Shown here one piece after another: positions 29,051 through 36,530 of a stretch of DNA of 64,000 nucleotides (positions are counted from its first letter, which is position 1; every line of letters starts with the position of its first letter). The notes under the pieces were generated by a model. The model saw only the letters and a program-made list of their open reading frames with translations, did not search any database and was not told the origin of the DNA. Source of the stretch: Streptococcus parasuis (GTDB lineage: Bacteria; Bacillota; Bacilli; Lactobacillales; Streptococcaceae); contig NZ_AP024276.1 in NCBI RefSeq assembly GCF_021654455.1, forward strand, positions 682,001 to 746,000, given 5' to 3'. Made by a program: the position numbers and the translations under genes.

Positions 29051-30595
29051 ATGAGTATTTTAGAAGTAAAGAATTTGAGCCATGGTTTTGGTGACCGTGC
29101 AATTTTTGAAAATGTCTCCTTTCGTCTCTTGAAAGGGGAACATATCGGACTCGTCGGTGCCAATGGTGAAGGAAAATCGACCTTCATGTCCATCGTGACA
29201 GGTCAAATGCAACCAGATGAAGGTAAGGTTGAATGGTCACGTTATGTAACGGCAGGTTATTTAGATCAGCATGCTAAATTAGAAAAGGGTCAATCAGTCC
29301 GTGACGTCTTACGCACAGCCTTTGATGAATTATTCAAAACCGAAGCTCGTATCAATGATATTTATATGTCAATGGCTGAAGACGGGGTTGATATTGATGC
29401 TCTTATGGAAGAGGTTGGAGAACTCCAAGATCGCTTGGAAAGTCGTGATTTCTATACTTTAGATGCCAAAATTGATGAAGTAGCTCGTGCTCTTGGTGTC
29501 ATGGAATACGGTATGGACAAGGATGTGACGGAATTGTCTGGAGGTCAACGGACCAAGGTACTCTTGGCTAAGTTGCTTTTAGAGAAACCAGATATCTTGC
29601 TCTTAGATGAACCAACCAACTACTTGGATGCTGAACATATTGATTGGCTCAAACGATATTTGCAGAACTATGAAAATGCCTTTGTCTTGATTTCGCACGA
29701 CATTCCTTTCTTGAATGATGTGATTAATATTGTCTACCATGTGGAAAATCAGCTTTTGACTCGCTACACAGGTGATTACTACCAATTCCAAGAAGTCCAT
29801 GCCATGAAGCGGGCTCAGTTGGAGGCAGCTTATGAGCGCCAGCAGAAGGAAATTGCAGACTTGCAGGACTTCGTTAACCGTAACAAGGCACGTGTTGCAA
29901 CTCGAAACATGGCCATGTCTCGCCAGAAGAAGTTGGATAAGATGGAGATTATCGAACTTCAGTCCGAAAAACCAAAGCCATCCTTCGACTTCAAAATGGC
30001 ACGCACACCAAGTCGATTTATCTTCCAGACCAATAATTTGGAAATAGGATACGATCGCGTTTTAACACGTAAATCGCTCAATTTAACCTTTGAGCGTAAC
30101 CAAAAGATTGCCATTGTCGGTGCCAACGGTATTGGTAAATCCACCCTTCTCAAAAGTCTTCTAGGCATTATTCCACCGCTCGGTGGCTCTGTGGAGCGCG
30201 GGGAGTATCTGGAACTAGGCTATTTCGAGCAAGAAGTAGCTGGCGGCAATCGTCAGACGCCACTTGAAGCGGTATGGGATGCCTTTCCTGCACTTAATCA
30301 AGCGGAAGTCCGTGCTGCCTTAGCTCGCTGCGGTTTAACCTCTAAACATATCGAAAGCCAGATTCAAGTCCTTTCAGGTGGAGAACAGGCTAAGGTTCGT
30401 TTCTGTTTGCTTATGAACCGTGAAAACAATGTACTTATCCTTGACGAGCCGACCAACCATTTAGATGTGGATGCCAAAGATGAACTTAAACGAGCTCTCA
30501 AAGCCTACAAGGGTTCTATTCTCATGGTCTGCCATGAGCCTGATTTCTATGAGGGCTGGGTTGACGATGTTTGGGATTTTAATGACCTGACTTAA
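29051..30595 (+). CDS. ABC-F family ATPase
   Basis: This 514-residue soluble protein has two ABC domains and no membrane part. Domain 1 has Walker A GANGEGKST, signature LSGGQRTKV and LLLDEPTNYLD; domain 2 has GANGIGKST, LSGGEQAKVR and LILDEPTNHLD. They are joined by the P-site-tRNA-interaction linker (about 240-300, rich in Arg, Lys and Gln). ABC-F proteins act on ribosomes; this length suggests a YkpA/YbiT-like housekeeping member. The gene is intact even though an IS element inserted next to it, because the insertion duplicated rather than replaced the 3' end. Confidence 0.92.
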   Translation: MSILEVKNLSHGFGDRAIFENVSFRLLKGEHIGLVGANGEGKSTFMSIVTGQMQPDEGKVEWSRYVTAGYLDQHAKLEKGQSVRDVLRTAFDELFKTEARINDIYMSMAEDGVDIDALMEEVGELQDRLESRDFYTLDAKIDEVARALGVMEYGMDKDVTELSGGQRTKVLLAKLLLEKPDILLLDEPTNYLDAEHIDWLKRYLQNYENAFVLISHDIPFLNDVINIVYHVENQLLTRYTGDYYQFQEVHAMKRAQLEAAYERQQKEIADLQDFVNRNKARVATRNMAMSRQKKLDKMEIIELQSEKPKPSFDFKMARTPSRFIFQTNNLEIGYDRVLTRKSLNLTFERNQKIAIVGANGIGKSTLLKSLLGIIPPLGGSVERGEYLELGYFEQEVAGGNRQTPLEAVWDAFPALNQAEVRAALARCGLTSKHIESQIQVLSGGEQAKVRFCLLMNRENNVLILDEPTNHLDVDAKDELKRALKAYKGSILMVCHEPDFYEGWVDDVWDFNDLT

Positions 30596-30643
30596 GAAAC
30601 AAGCTATCGAAAGGTAGCTTTTTCTTTATGCTTATACTATAAT
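30267..30643 (+). repeat. 377-bp direct repeat, left copy (target duplication of the IS)
   Basis: The last 329 nt of the ABC-F gene, its terminator and 48 nt beyond are repeated at 32565-32941 at a constant offset of 2298 nt. The left copy ends in ACTATAAT exactly where the IS begins. I read it as an unusually long target-site duplication. Confidence 0.9.
30601..30624 (+). terminator. ABC-F gene terminator
   Basis: AAGCTATC-GAAA-GGTAGCTT plus a T tail. A second copy is at 32899-32922 within the duplicated segment. Confidence 0.85.
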
Positions 30644-30668
30644 CTCGAGTTTATCAGTTAAAAAATGA

Positions 30669-30714
30669 AAAAAGCTCCCTAAACGCTGTCAAATCAACGT
30701 TTAGGGAGCTTTTT
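30669..30714. terminator. terminator at the 3' end of the IS transposase
   Basis: The 18-bp inverted repeat AAAAAAGCTCCCTAAACG / CGTTTAGGGAGCTTTTTT overlaps the last codons of the transposase. It has runs suitable for termination in both directions. Confidence 0.82.
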
Positions 30715-32445
30715 TGAGTCATAAATTGTGTTGTGTATGCAGTTTTTCCCTAACTTTTGAATATCTTCATGTCTGACAGTTCCACGATCCCAAGTGATTC
30801 CTAATAAATGAAGTAACTCACTTGCTTCATGGTTCTGCTTGACTCTATATATCCCTTGTCCCATATCTGCAGCTAACATACTGTTTAAGCCCTCTATCAT
30901 TCGAGCAGGACTCATTTTCTTATCGGTAATGTAATACAATAAGCGTATCATCACTAAACTGATAAAGCAGGTTAGGAAATGGCCTTCAATATGTTCATTT
31001 TTTCGTACATAAACAGGTCTCGTTTCAAACTCTGTTTTTGTAATTCGGAAACAATTCTCAATCGCAGATAATTCTTGATAGGCCTCTAATATGGCATCAT
31101 CTTCCATCTCAATCTCACTGGTCACAAGGACATGAACCCCATCAAATTGAGCATCAAATTCGACCTGTTCTTGGTCAATTCGGATAAGTGGCGAAAATGG
31201 TTTAACCTCTCCGGTTTCCTTATCCAAATAGCTCAACTCAAGGTATTTCTTTCCACCCTTCTTGCTCGTTTGTCGAAACAATTCCGCATCAGTTAGCTTA
31301 TTGGCATAGTCAAGAGCCCCTTCACGTCGAATCCGTTCTCTATCTTCATATTTCTTTGACCAGGTCAGTAGTACTTTTTCTTTAACGGTTGGAGAATCCT
31401 TCTTGGTCCCAAGTTTTCTCTCTCGAATGTAAGACTTTTTAGCGAAAGTGATATCTTGATTAAACTGCCAACCAGATTCTTCCAATATTTTTTCTTGAAT
31501 ATCCTTCGGAGCACCTCGTTTCCCACGGTGCTTTTGCGAGAAGATCCAGCCGTCATTGTTCTTTATAGTGGCATTCAGGTTATTTGTGCTGTTCATCGCT
31601 TTGTCTGCGACCACTACCAACCGTTCAATCCCAAACTGTTTCTTTACTTGCTCAATTGCTGGAATATAAGTGATAGGGTCTGTAAGGTTTCCTCGAAATA
31701 GTTTATAAGCGATAGGAATACCGTTCATATCCATGAATAATCCCATTTGGATAATGGGGTCTTTCCTATATTCTTTACTAGCTCCTCTTCGACGAAGCCC
31801 CTCGACAAGAAGGTCTCCATTTTCATCACGGATATCTTCATCAGGAACATCAATTTCAAAAAAATAGTTGGTAACATCATAAAACACTAAGGTTCCAGTT
31901 CGATTCGTTAATTGGCTAACTTCTTGATGTAAGTGCTGTTGAATTTCTGATTGAAAGGTATTTAAGATATCTAGTGACCGATAAACTGAATTATATGGAA
32001 CATTCCAATCTCCGAATAGGGAAGCTTGGTGGTAGAAAGTTTTATATTTACTTCCCGGATTAAGAATTCGTTGAAAAATCAGTAGTTTAACTGTTTCATC
32101 TAAGTCCATCGTCATTTTTGACGGCTTATTCTTTTTAAAGAATTGATGTAACTTAAGTGTAGTATAAAGATCTTCTAAAATCTTCCAACCAATGTTTTCG
32201 TCAGGTTTGTTCATTGGATCTTTCAAAGAAAGTTTTATCAGAAATTCCTCAGACTTAGCTTGTGAGTTTTCCTTTGCTTCACGTTTTAATCGCTCAAGAA
32301 TGCCTGGTTCTTTCGCTTCCAATTCGTCCAACAAACCATATTTATAAAGAATCCGTTGTTTTGACTTTCCGTTCTCACGATATCCTTCAACAAGATAAAC
32401 ATGTTTACGGCCTTCTCTGTTTTTTGTAATTCGAATAAATGCCAT
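30694..32445 (-). CDS. IS1634-family DDE transposase
   Basis: This 583-residue transposase has the family N-terminus MAFIRITKNREGRKHVYLVEGY. DDE-type segments are VFYDVTNYFFE (first Asp), LVVVADKAMNS (second Asp) and a C-terminal IENCFRITKTEFETRPVYVR (Glu with the Y/R..E..K pattern). It appears intact. I choose ATG 32445: it begins the conserved N-terminus, and a TATAAT ends 6 nt before it, so the mRNA would start at the ATG (leaderless). A GTG at 32475 in frame would add 10 residues that overlap the promoter. Confidence 0.9.
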   Translation of the reverse strand: MAFIRITKNREGRKHVYLVEGYRENGKSKQRILYKYGLLDELEAKEPGILERLKREAKENSQAKSEEFLIKLSLKDPMNKPDENIGWKILEDLYTTLKLHQFFKKNKPSKMTMDLDETVKLLIFQRILNPGSKYKTFYHQASLFGDWNVPYNSVYRSLDILNTFQSEIQQHLHQEVSQLTNRTGTLVFYDVTNYFFEIDVPDEDIRDENGDLLVEGLRRRGASKEYRKDPIIQMGLFMDMNGIPIAYKLFRGNLTDPITYIPAIEQVKKQFGIERLVVVADKAMNSTNNLNATIKNNDGWIFSQKHRGKRGAPKDIQEKILEESGWQFNQDITFAKKSYIRERKLGTKKDSPTVKEKVLLTWSKKYEDRERIRREGALDYANKLTDAELFRQTSKKGGKKYLELSYLDKETGEVKPFSPLIRIDQEQVEFDAQFDGVHVLVTSEIEMEDDAILEAYQELSAIENCFRITKTEFETRPVYVRKNEHIEGHFLTCFISLVMIRLLYYITDKKMSPARMIEGLNSMLAADMGQGIYRVKQNHEASELLHLLGITWDRGTVRHEDIQKLGKNCIHNTIYDSKKLPKR

Positions 32446-32451
32446 AAATAT

Positions 32452-32480
32452 ATTATAACATACACCGCCGTTCACAACAA
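32452..32480 (-). promoter_or_regulatory. IS transposase promoter
   Basis: On the minus strand TTGTTG (32475-32480), a 17-nt spacer and TATAAT (32452-32457). The predicted transcript start coincides with the transposase ATG. Confidence 0.6.
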
Positions 32481-32501
32481 CAAAAATATCAATAAAATGT
32501 T

Positions 32502-32535
32502 AAAAAAATACCGCTGTTATCGCAAAAACAGCGGT
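32502..32535 (-). terminator. inward-blocking terminator at the IS right end
   Basis: ACCGCTGTT / AACAGCGGT hairpin followed, on the minus strand, by seven T. It lies upstream of the transposase promoter and would stop transcripts entering from outside. Confidence 0.7.
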
Positions 32536-32564
32536 TGTGAAATGAATTAACTGATAAACTCGAG

Positions 32565-32893
32565 AAGCGGTATGGGATGCCTTTCCTGCACTTAATCAAG
32601 CGGAAGTCCGTGCTGCCTTAGCTCGCTGCGGTTTAACCTCTAAACATATCGAAAGCCAGATTCAAGTCCTTTCAGGTGGAGAACAGGCTAAGGTTCGTTT
32701 CTGTTTGCTTATGAACCGTGAAAACAATGTACTTATCCTTGACGAGCCGACCAACCATTTAGATGTGGATGCCAAAGATGAACTTAAACGAGCTCTCAAA
32801 GCCTACAAGGGTTCTATTCTCATGGTCTGCCATGAGCCTGATTTCTATGAGGGCTGGGTTGACGATGTTTGGGATTTTAATGACCTGACTTAA
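32565..32893 (+). pseudogene. duplicated 3' fragment of the ABC-F gene
   Basis: It encodes the last roughly 108 residues of the ABC-F protein, including LSGGEQAKVR and the second Walker B. It has no start region of its own and is a by-product of the long target duplication. An apparent 62-codon frame from 32705 is part of this fragment and not a gene. Confidence 0.9.
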
Positions 32894-32941
32894 GAAACAA
32901 GCTATCGAAAGGTAGCTTTTTCTTTATGCTTATACTATAAT
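32565..32941 (+). repeat. 377-bp direct repeat, right copy
   Basis: This is the second copy of 30267-30643. It starts directly after the right inverted repeat of the IS and ends with ACTATAAT, then continues into the original downstream DNA (AGAATGAGC). Confidence 0.9.
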
Positions 32942-32970
32942 AGAATGAGCATAGTAAAGGAGGTAAAAAC

Positions 32971-33765
32971 ATGAACAGAATAGAACGTGGTCACACTGGC
33001 TAGACCTCTCAGAGGAGTAAAACGGTCTGGGGATAGACCGTTTTAGCTCAACAACTAGAAATAAAGACTTGTTGACGAACTCTTTTTGACCAGTCGGGTT
33101 CTTTCCCCCTCACCGTCGCTCTGACAGTTGGAAAGACAGTTCCACTTGACTGGTTTGAAAAAGCTAGAGGAAAAAAATTATTGGGACTAGCTTGTGGTGG
33201 TGGTCAACAGGGGCCGATGTTTGCGGCTCATGGTTATGAAACGACTATAATGGATTTTTCTCTGAAACAGTTGGAAAAAGATAGGTTCGTTGCAGAGCGA
33301 GAGAATTTAGATTTACAGACGATTCAGGCAGATATGACACAAGCTTTTCCTTTTGAGGATGAAACTTTCGATATTATTTTTTGCCCTGTTTCAAATGTTT
33401 ATATTGAAGATTTGACCAATATGTGGCAAGAATCCTTTCGTGTTTCGAAAAAGGGTGGCCTGCTTATGGTTGGCTATATGAATCCATGGATTTATGTCTT
33501 TGATGCTGATGATGTTTGGAAACATCCGGAAAATTCTTTGACCCCAAAATATAGCCTGCCATTCAATTCACGCCAATTAGAAGAAGAAGGCCAAATTACG
33601 ATTGACCCAGAATATGGTTATGAATTTAGCCACACCTTAGAAGAACAGATTGCTGGACAATTAAGAGCTGGTTTTGCCATGATCGATTTTTATGAATCAA
33701 AGGATCAGCGCAATCGTCTATCCCGATTTGGTTCAGACTATCTGGCGAATTTGTCCATAAAATGA
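32971..33765 (+). pseudogene. class I SAM-dependent methyltransferase, disrupted near its 5' end
   Basis: A ribosome site (AGGAGG) and ATG at 32971 open a frame that stops after 10 codons. In the neighbouring frame the protein continues as WSHWLDLSEE before another stop at 33018. From about 33100 the sequence resumes as LTVGKTVPLDWFEKARG then the SAM motif LLGLACGGGQQGP, and runs to 33765. Two lesions therefore break it: a one-base shift near 32985 and an insertion of about 80-100 bp containing a dispersed 68-bp repeat. A truncated protein could only start inside. The target is unknown; it is a small Methyltransf_11-type enzyme. Confidence 0.8.
33015..33082 (+). repeat. 68-bp dispersed repeat inside the methyltransferase gene
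   Basis: It contains the perfect hairpin AAAACGGTCT-GGGGAT-AGACCGTTTT and ends in TTGTTGACGAACTC. The reverse complement of 38036-38103 matches with 10 differences in 68 positions and no gaps. Confidence 0.8.
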
Positions 33766-33772
33766 TAGAGTT

Positions 33773-33795
33773 AAGCTACCGAAAGGTAGTTTTTT
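33773..33795 (+). terminator. terminator after the methyltransferase remnant
   Basis: AAGCTACC-GAAA-GGTAGTTTTTT. It closely resembles the ABC-F terminator. Confidence 0.8.
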
Positions 33796-33916
33796 CTATA
33801 GTTGATTGAGTGTTTTACAATAGGATCTCAAATATTTTGACTAGTTAATTGAAATATATTAGTATATATTTGATAGTAATGTAACTGATAATAAAGGATT
33901 GAAAGGAAGATTTAAC

Positions 33917-34297
33917 ATGAAGCACCAATTTAAACGGATTATATTGATGATATTTCCAACTACCATATTCTTATTTGCATGCCAGCCAGCTAAAAACGAA
34001 ATGGATTCTCTTGAGCAGTATAGGACCGAATATATCGGAGATAATAACAATGTAGTTAAGATTGCAAGTTTACAGGATTACCCAGCAGGTTACACCTATG
34101 ATCATATTGAAATACGTTCAGATGAAGAACCATATGAGCTTATCATCTATTTGAAAGTAACTGAGATGCCTGACTCTGACTATTTAGATTTAGAGCAGAA
34201 TAGTAATTCCATTTTTGACTTGATTGCTAATTTAGGAAAGGTAACCTTTATCAATGAAGAAACCCAGAAAGAAATAGTTTCATATAATAAAGAATGA
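33917..34297 (+). CDS. small lipoprotein (DUF4825-like)
   Basis: This 126-residue predicted lipoprotein has a short basic N-terminus (MKHQFKR), a hydrophobic core and the lipobox LFAC at about 17-20; the mature part starts CQPAKNEMD. The segment YIGDNNNVVKIASL resembles the start of DUF4825 domains; function unknown. The start at 33917 has GAAAGGAAG upstream. It stands alone with its own terminator. Confidence 0.75.
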   Translation: MKHQFKRIILMIFPTTIFLFACQPAKNEMDSLEQYRTEYIGDNNNVVKIASLQDYPAGYTYDHIEIRSDEEPYELIIYLKVTEMPDSDYLDLEQNSNSIFDLIANLGKVTFINEETQKEIVSYNKE

Positions 34298-34320
34298 CCT
34301 GCCTTATGTAGGTCATTTCT
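34293..34320 (+). terminator. lipoprotein gene terminator
   Basis: AATGACCT / AGGTCATT hairpin overlapping the stop codon, with a short T-rich tail. Confidence 0.65.
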
Positions 34321-34365
34321 CAATTATGAGTATCGTCTGAATTTTATCAGATACTTTCAAAATAC

Positions 34366-34393
34366 TTGACATATTGATAGATAGGAGTATAAT
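34366..34393 (+). promoter_or_regulatory. promoter of the cupin-FetAB-like operon
   Basis: TTGACA (34366-34371), a 16-nt spacer and TATAAT (34388-34393), a near-consensus promoter. Confidence 0.85.
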
Positions 34394-34429
34394 TAGAATT
34401 GTTCTAAAGAAAGTTTAGAATCATTATAA
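34393..34429 (+). promoter_or_regulatory. two PerR/Fur-type operators
   Basis: TTAGAATCATTATAA (34415-34429) differs at one position from the Per box consensus TTATAATNATTATAA. A second, weaker palindrome TTAGAATTGTTCTAA (34393-34407) overlaps the -10 end and the transcript start. Their centres are 22 bp apart, about two helical turns, so bound dimers would lie on the same face. This suggests peroxide- or metal-responsive repression. Confidence 0.65.
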
Positions 34430-34445
34430 ATTGGAGGCGATAACT

Positions 34446-34874
34446 ATGACAATGAAAGATTATGGAAAAGATCCATTTGTAACCAATATTGAAACTGCTA
34501 CGCTAGAAAATACAAACTATCGAACAGCAATTTGGACTGGTGAATTGCTTCAAGTGACCTTGATGTCCATTCCAGTCGGAGAAGATATTGGTGCGGAAGT
34601 GCACAATGAAAACGATCAGTTCCTCCGCATTGAACAAGGTCATGGCCGAGTTATCATGGGTAAATCTGCTGAACAGATTACCTTGGATAGAGAAGTTGGA
34701 CCAGAAGATGTTATCTTGATTCCTAACGGTACCTACCATAATGTCATCAATATTGGCCAAGAAGACCTCAAAATCTATTCTATCTATGGACCAGCCCATC
34801 ACGCTCATGGTACGGTTCATGAAACACAAGCTATTGCACTTGCTGCGGAAGAAGCTGAAGAACATGGTCACTAA
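34446..34874 (+). CDS. cupin-domain protein
   Basis: This 142-residue single-domain cupin has the metal-binding pattern IGAEVHNENDQFLRIEQGHG (cupin motif 1) and PNGTYHNVINIG (motif 2), and a His-rich C-terminus (AHHAHG, EEHGH). Such proteins bind a metal in a beta barrel; the reaction is unknown. The start at 34446 has GGAGG 8 nt upstream. It overlaps the next gene by 11 bp and is under PerR-like operators, which points to a role in metal or oxidative stress. The His-rich tail could help bind iron, an inference. Confidence 0.85.
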   Translation: MTMKDYGKDPFVTNIETATLENTNYRTAIWTGELLQVTLMSIPVGEDIGAEVHNENDQFLRIEQGHGRVIMGKSAEQITLDREVGPEDVILIPNGTYHNVINIGQEDLKIYSIYGPAHHAHGTVHETQAIALAAEEAEEHGH

Positions 34875-35514
34875 TACACCGATTTTTGAACTAAAATCCG
34901 TCGGCTTATCTGATAAAGGTAAGTCGATTTTGACTGATATTCATTTTTCTGTTAGTGAAGGTGAGCGTCTAACCTTGGTTGGGCCTTCGGGTAGCGGAAA
35001 AAGTAGCATCTTAAAATTATTGGCAGGGCTTACTTCAGCAACTCAAGGCCAGATTCTTTTTAGAGGAAAGGAAATAGAGAAGCTGGATATGCCCACCTAT
35101 CGAAGAGAAGTTTCCTATTGCTTTCAACAACCAGTACTTTTTGGAAATACAGTCGAAGACAATCTGCGTTTTCCATTCACAGTGAGGCAGTTAGAATTTG
35201 ATAAATCAAAAGCAATTACAGCCTTAAAAAATGTAAATTTAGGTGAAGATTTTCTTACCCAAGGGATTACAGAATTATCAGGTGGTGAAAAACAACGTGT
35301 CGCTCTTATACGCAATTTACTTTTTGAACCTCAAGTTTTGCTTTTAGACGAAGTTAGTGCAGGGTTAGATGCGGAGACCAAAGCTATTGTGAATCAACTA
35401 CTTACTGATTACCACGCAACTGGAAAAACATTAATTGAAGTGACACATGACCAATCAGAAATTGATGGGGCTAAGCATATTTTGAGAATGAAAGATGGGA
35501 GGATGCAACAATGA
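34864..35514 (+). CDS. ABC transporter ATPase, FetA/YbbL-like
   Basis: This 216-residue ABC ATPase has Walker A VGPSGSGKSS, Q-loop CFQQP, signature LSGGEKQRV and Walker B VLLLDEVSAGLD. Its partner is the UPF0014 permease encoded next (4-bp overlap), the pairing seen in E. coli FetAB (YbbLM), which is reported to export iron and protect against peroxide. A start at 34864 overlapping the cupin stop is chosen because the protein then begins at the normal ABC distance; longer in-frame starts are inside the cupin gene. Confidence 0.85.
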   Translation: MVTNTPIFELKSVGLSDKGKSILTDIHFSVSEGERLTLVGPSGSGKSSILKLLAGLTSATQGQILFRGKEIEKLDMPTYRREVSYCFQQPVLFGNTVEDNLRFPFTVRQLEFDKSKAITALKNVNLGEDFLTQGITELSGGEKQRVALIRNLLFEPQVLLLDEVSAGLDAETKAIVNQLLTDYHATGKTLIEVTHDQSEIDGAKHILRMKDGRMQQ

Positions 35515-36275
35515 ACTCTGTTTCAGTAGATAATTTATCCCTAGTCTTAATTTTCGGCTTGGTTCTACTTGCGATGGGGATAAGTCAAAAAGAGAAACTA
35601 GGGCTGACGAAAGATATTTTAGTAGCGGTTGTCCGTACGATTGTTCAATTATTCGTTGTTGGCTATATTTTAAAATTTATTTTTCAAGTTTCGAATGTTT
35701 TCCTCAGTTTGGGTATGGTGTTGATTATTCTTTATAATGCCAGTGTACAAGCAAATAAACGCAATCCAAACAAGAACAAAAAGCTGATTTATCCTTTTCT
35801 TGCTTTGCTCACTTCCACCAGTATCACTTTAGGATTATTACTGTTATCAGGGGCCATTCAATTAATACCTTCTCAAGTCATTCCAATTTCAGGGATGTTG
35901 GCTAGTAATGCAATGACAGCAATCGGTCTATCCTATCGAGCAATGTACCGGTCCTTTACTGATAACCGCCAACAGGTGTTGGAAAAATTAAGTCTAGGGG
36001 CAACGAGTAAATTGGCTTCACAGGAAATTTTGCGAGAATCCATTCGGACTGGTATGCAACCGACAATTGACTCAGCCAAAACTGTTGGTTTAGTCAGTTT
36101 ACCAGGAATGATGTCTGGGCTGATTTTTGCAGGAGTAGACCCTGTCCAAGCCATCCGCTATCAGATTATGGTAATGTTCATGCTGCTATCAGCAACCAGT
36201 CTCGCATCTGTTATAGCCTCATATGCGGCCTATAAGACTTACTTTACAGATAGGACTCAGTTAGATTTTGAATAA
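35511..36275 (+). CDS. UPF0014 permease, FetB/YbbM-like
   Basis: This 254-residue membrane protein has about six or seven hydrophobic helices. The conserved central segment is PISGMLASNAMTAIGLSYRAM, followed by SIRTGMQPTIDSAKTVGLVSLPGMMSGLIFAG, both typical of the YbbM family. With the ATPase it would form a metal exporter; iron is inferred from FetB homologues and from the operators upstream. Confidence 0.87.
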   Translation: MNSVSVDNLSLVLIFGLVLLAMGISQKEKLGLTKDILVAVVRTIVQLFVVGYILKFIFQVSNVFLSLGMVLIILYNASVQANKRNPNKNKKLIYPFLALLTSTSITLGLLLLSGAIQLIPSQVIPISGMLASNAMTAIGLSYRAMYRSFTDNRQQVLEKLSLGATSKLASQEILRESIRTGMQPTIDSAKTVGLVSLPGMMSGLIFAGVDPVQAIRYQIMVMFMLLSATSLASVIASYAAYKTYFTDRTQLDFE

Positions 36276-36277
36276 GG

Positions 36278-36310
36278 AAAATGATCTTTCTGTGTGAAAG
36301 GTCATTTTTT
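36278..36310 (+). terminator. terminator of the cupin-FetAB-like operon
   Basis: AATGATCTTTC / GAAAGGTCATT hairpin with a six-T tail immediately after the permease stop. Confidence 0.85.
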
Positions 36311-36354
36311 AACAGTGAAGTCTGCGAAAATATGATAAAATAGACTTACTTTGA

Positions 36355-36514
36355 TATAGTCTTTTGGTTTACTTTTATTACTAGCTTCAAAGGTTCGGGG
36401 AACCTTTGAAGGTCGGAGATGAAACAAACGAAGTTTGTGTCAACAGCCGCAGGCATACCTGAAGTACGGCAAAACGAGTTAACGATGTAATAAAAGATAA
36501 ACCAAATGACGATA
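36355..36514. repeat. MITE-like element in the pepV leader
   Basis: About 160 bp are bounded by long imperfect inverted ends: TAGTCTTTTGGTTTAC..TTATTAC on the left and GTAATAAAAG.TAAACC..ATGAC on the right. The interior has GCAGGC..GAAGTACGGCAA..ACGATGTAA, shared with the element at 62349-62454. It lies between a likely promoter (TGATAAAAT near 36335) and pepV, so it becomes part of the pepV 5' untranslated RNA. Confidence 0.7.
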
Positions 36515-36530
36515 CTGAAAAGGAGAACAC

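Larger units (their letters stand above)
30644..32564 (-). mobile_element. IS1634-family insertion sequence
   Basis: This 1921-bp element is bounded by 18-bp perfect terminal inverted repeats, CTCGAGTTTATCAGTTAA (30644-30661) and its complement (32547-32564). It encodes one transposase on the minus strand. It is flanked by 377-bp direct repeats of target DNA. IS1634 and the related IS1549 are known for long, variable-length target duplications, which fits. Hairpins with T runs lie inside both ends, so the transposase is insulated from outside transcription. Confidence 0.9.

Noticed and set aside
32705..32893. A separate 62-codon ABC-like gene
   Set aside because: It is part of the duplicated 3' end of the ABC-F gene and has no start of its own.
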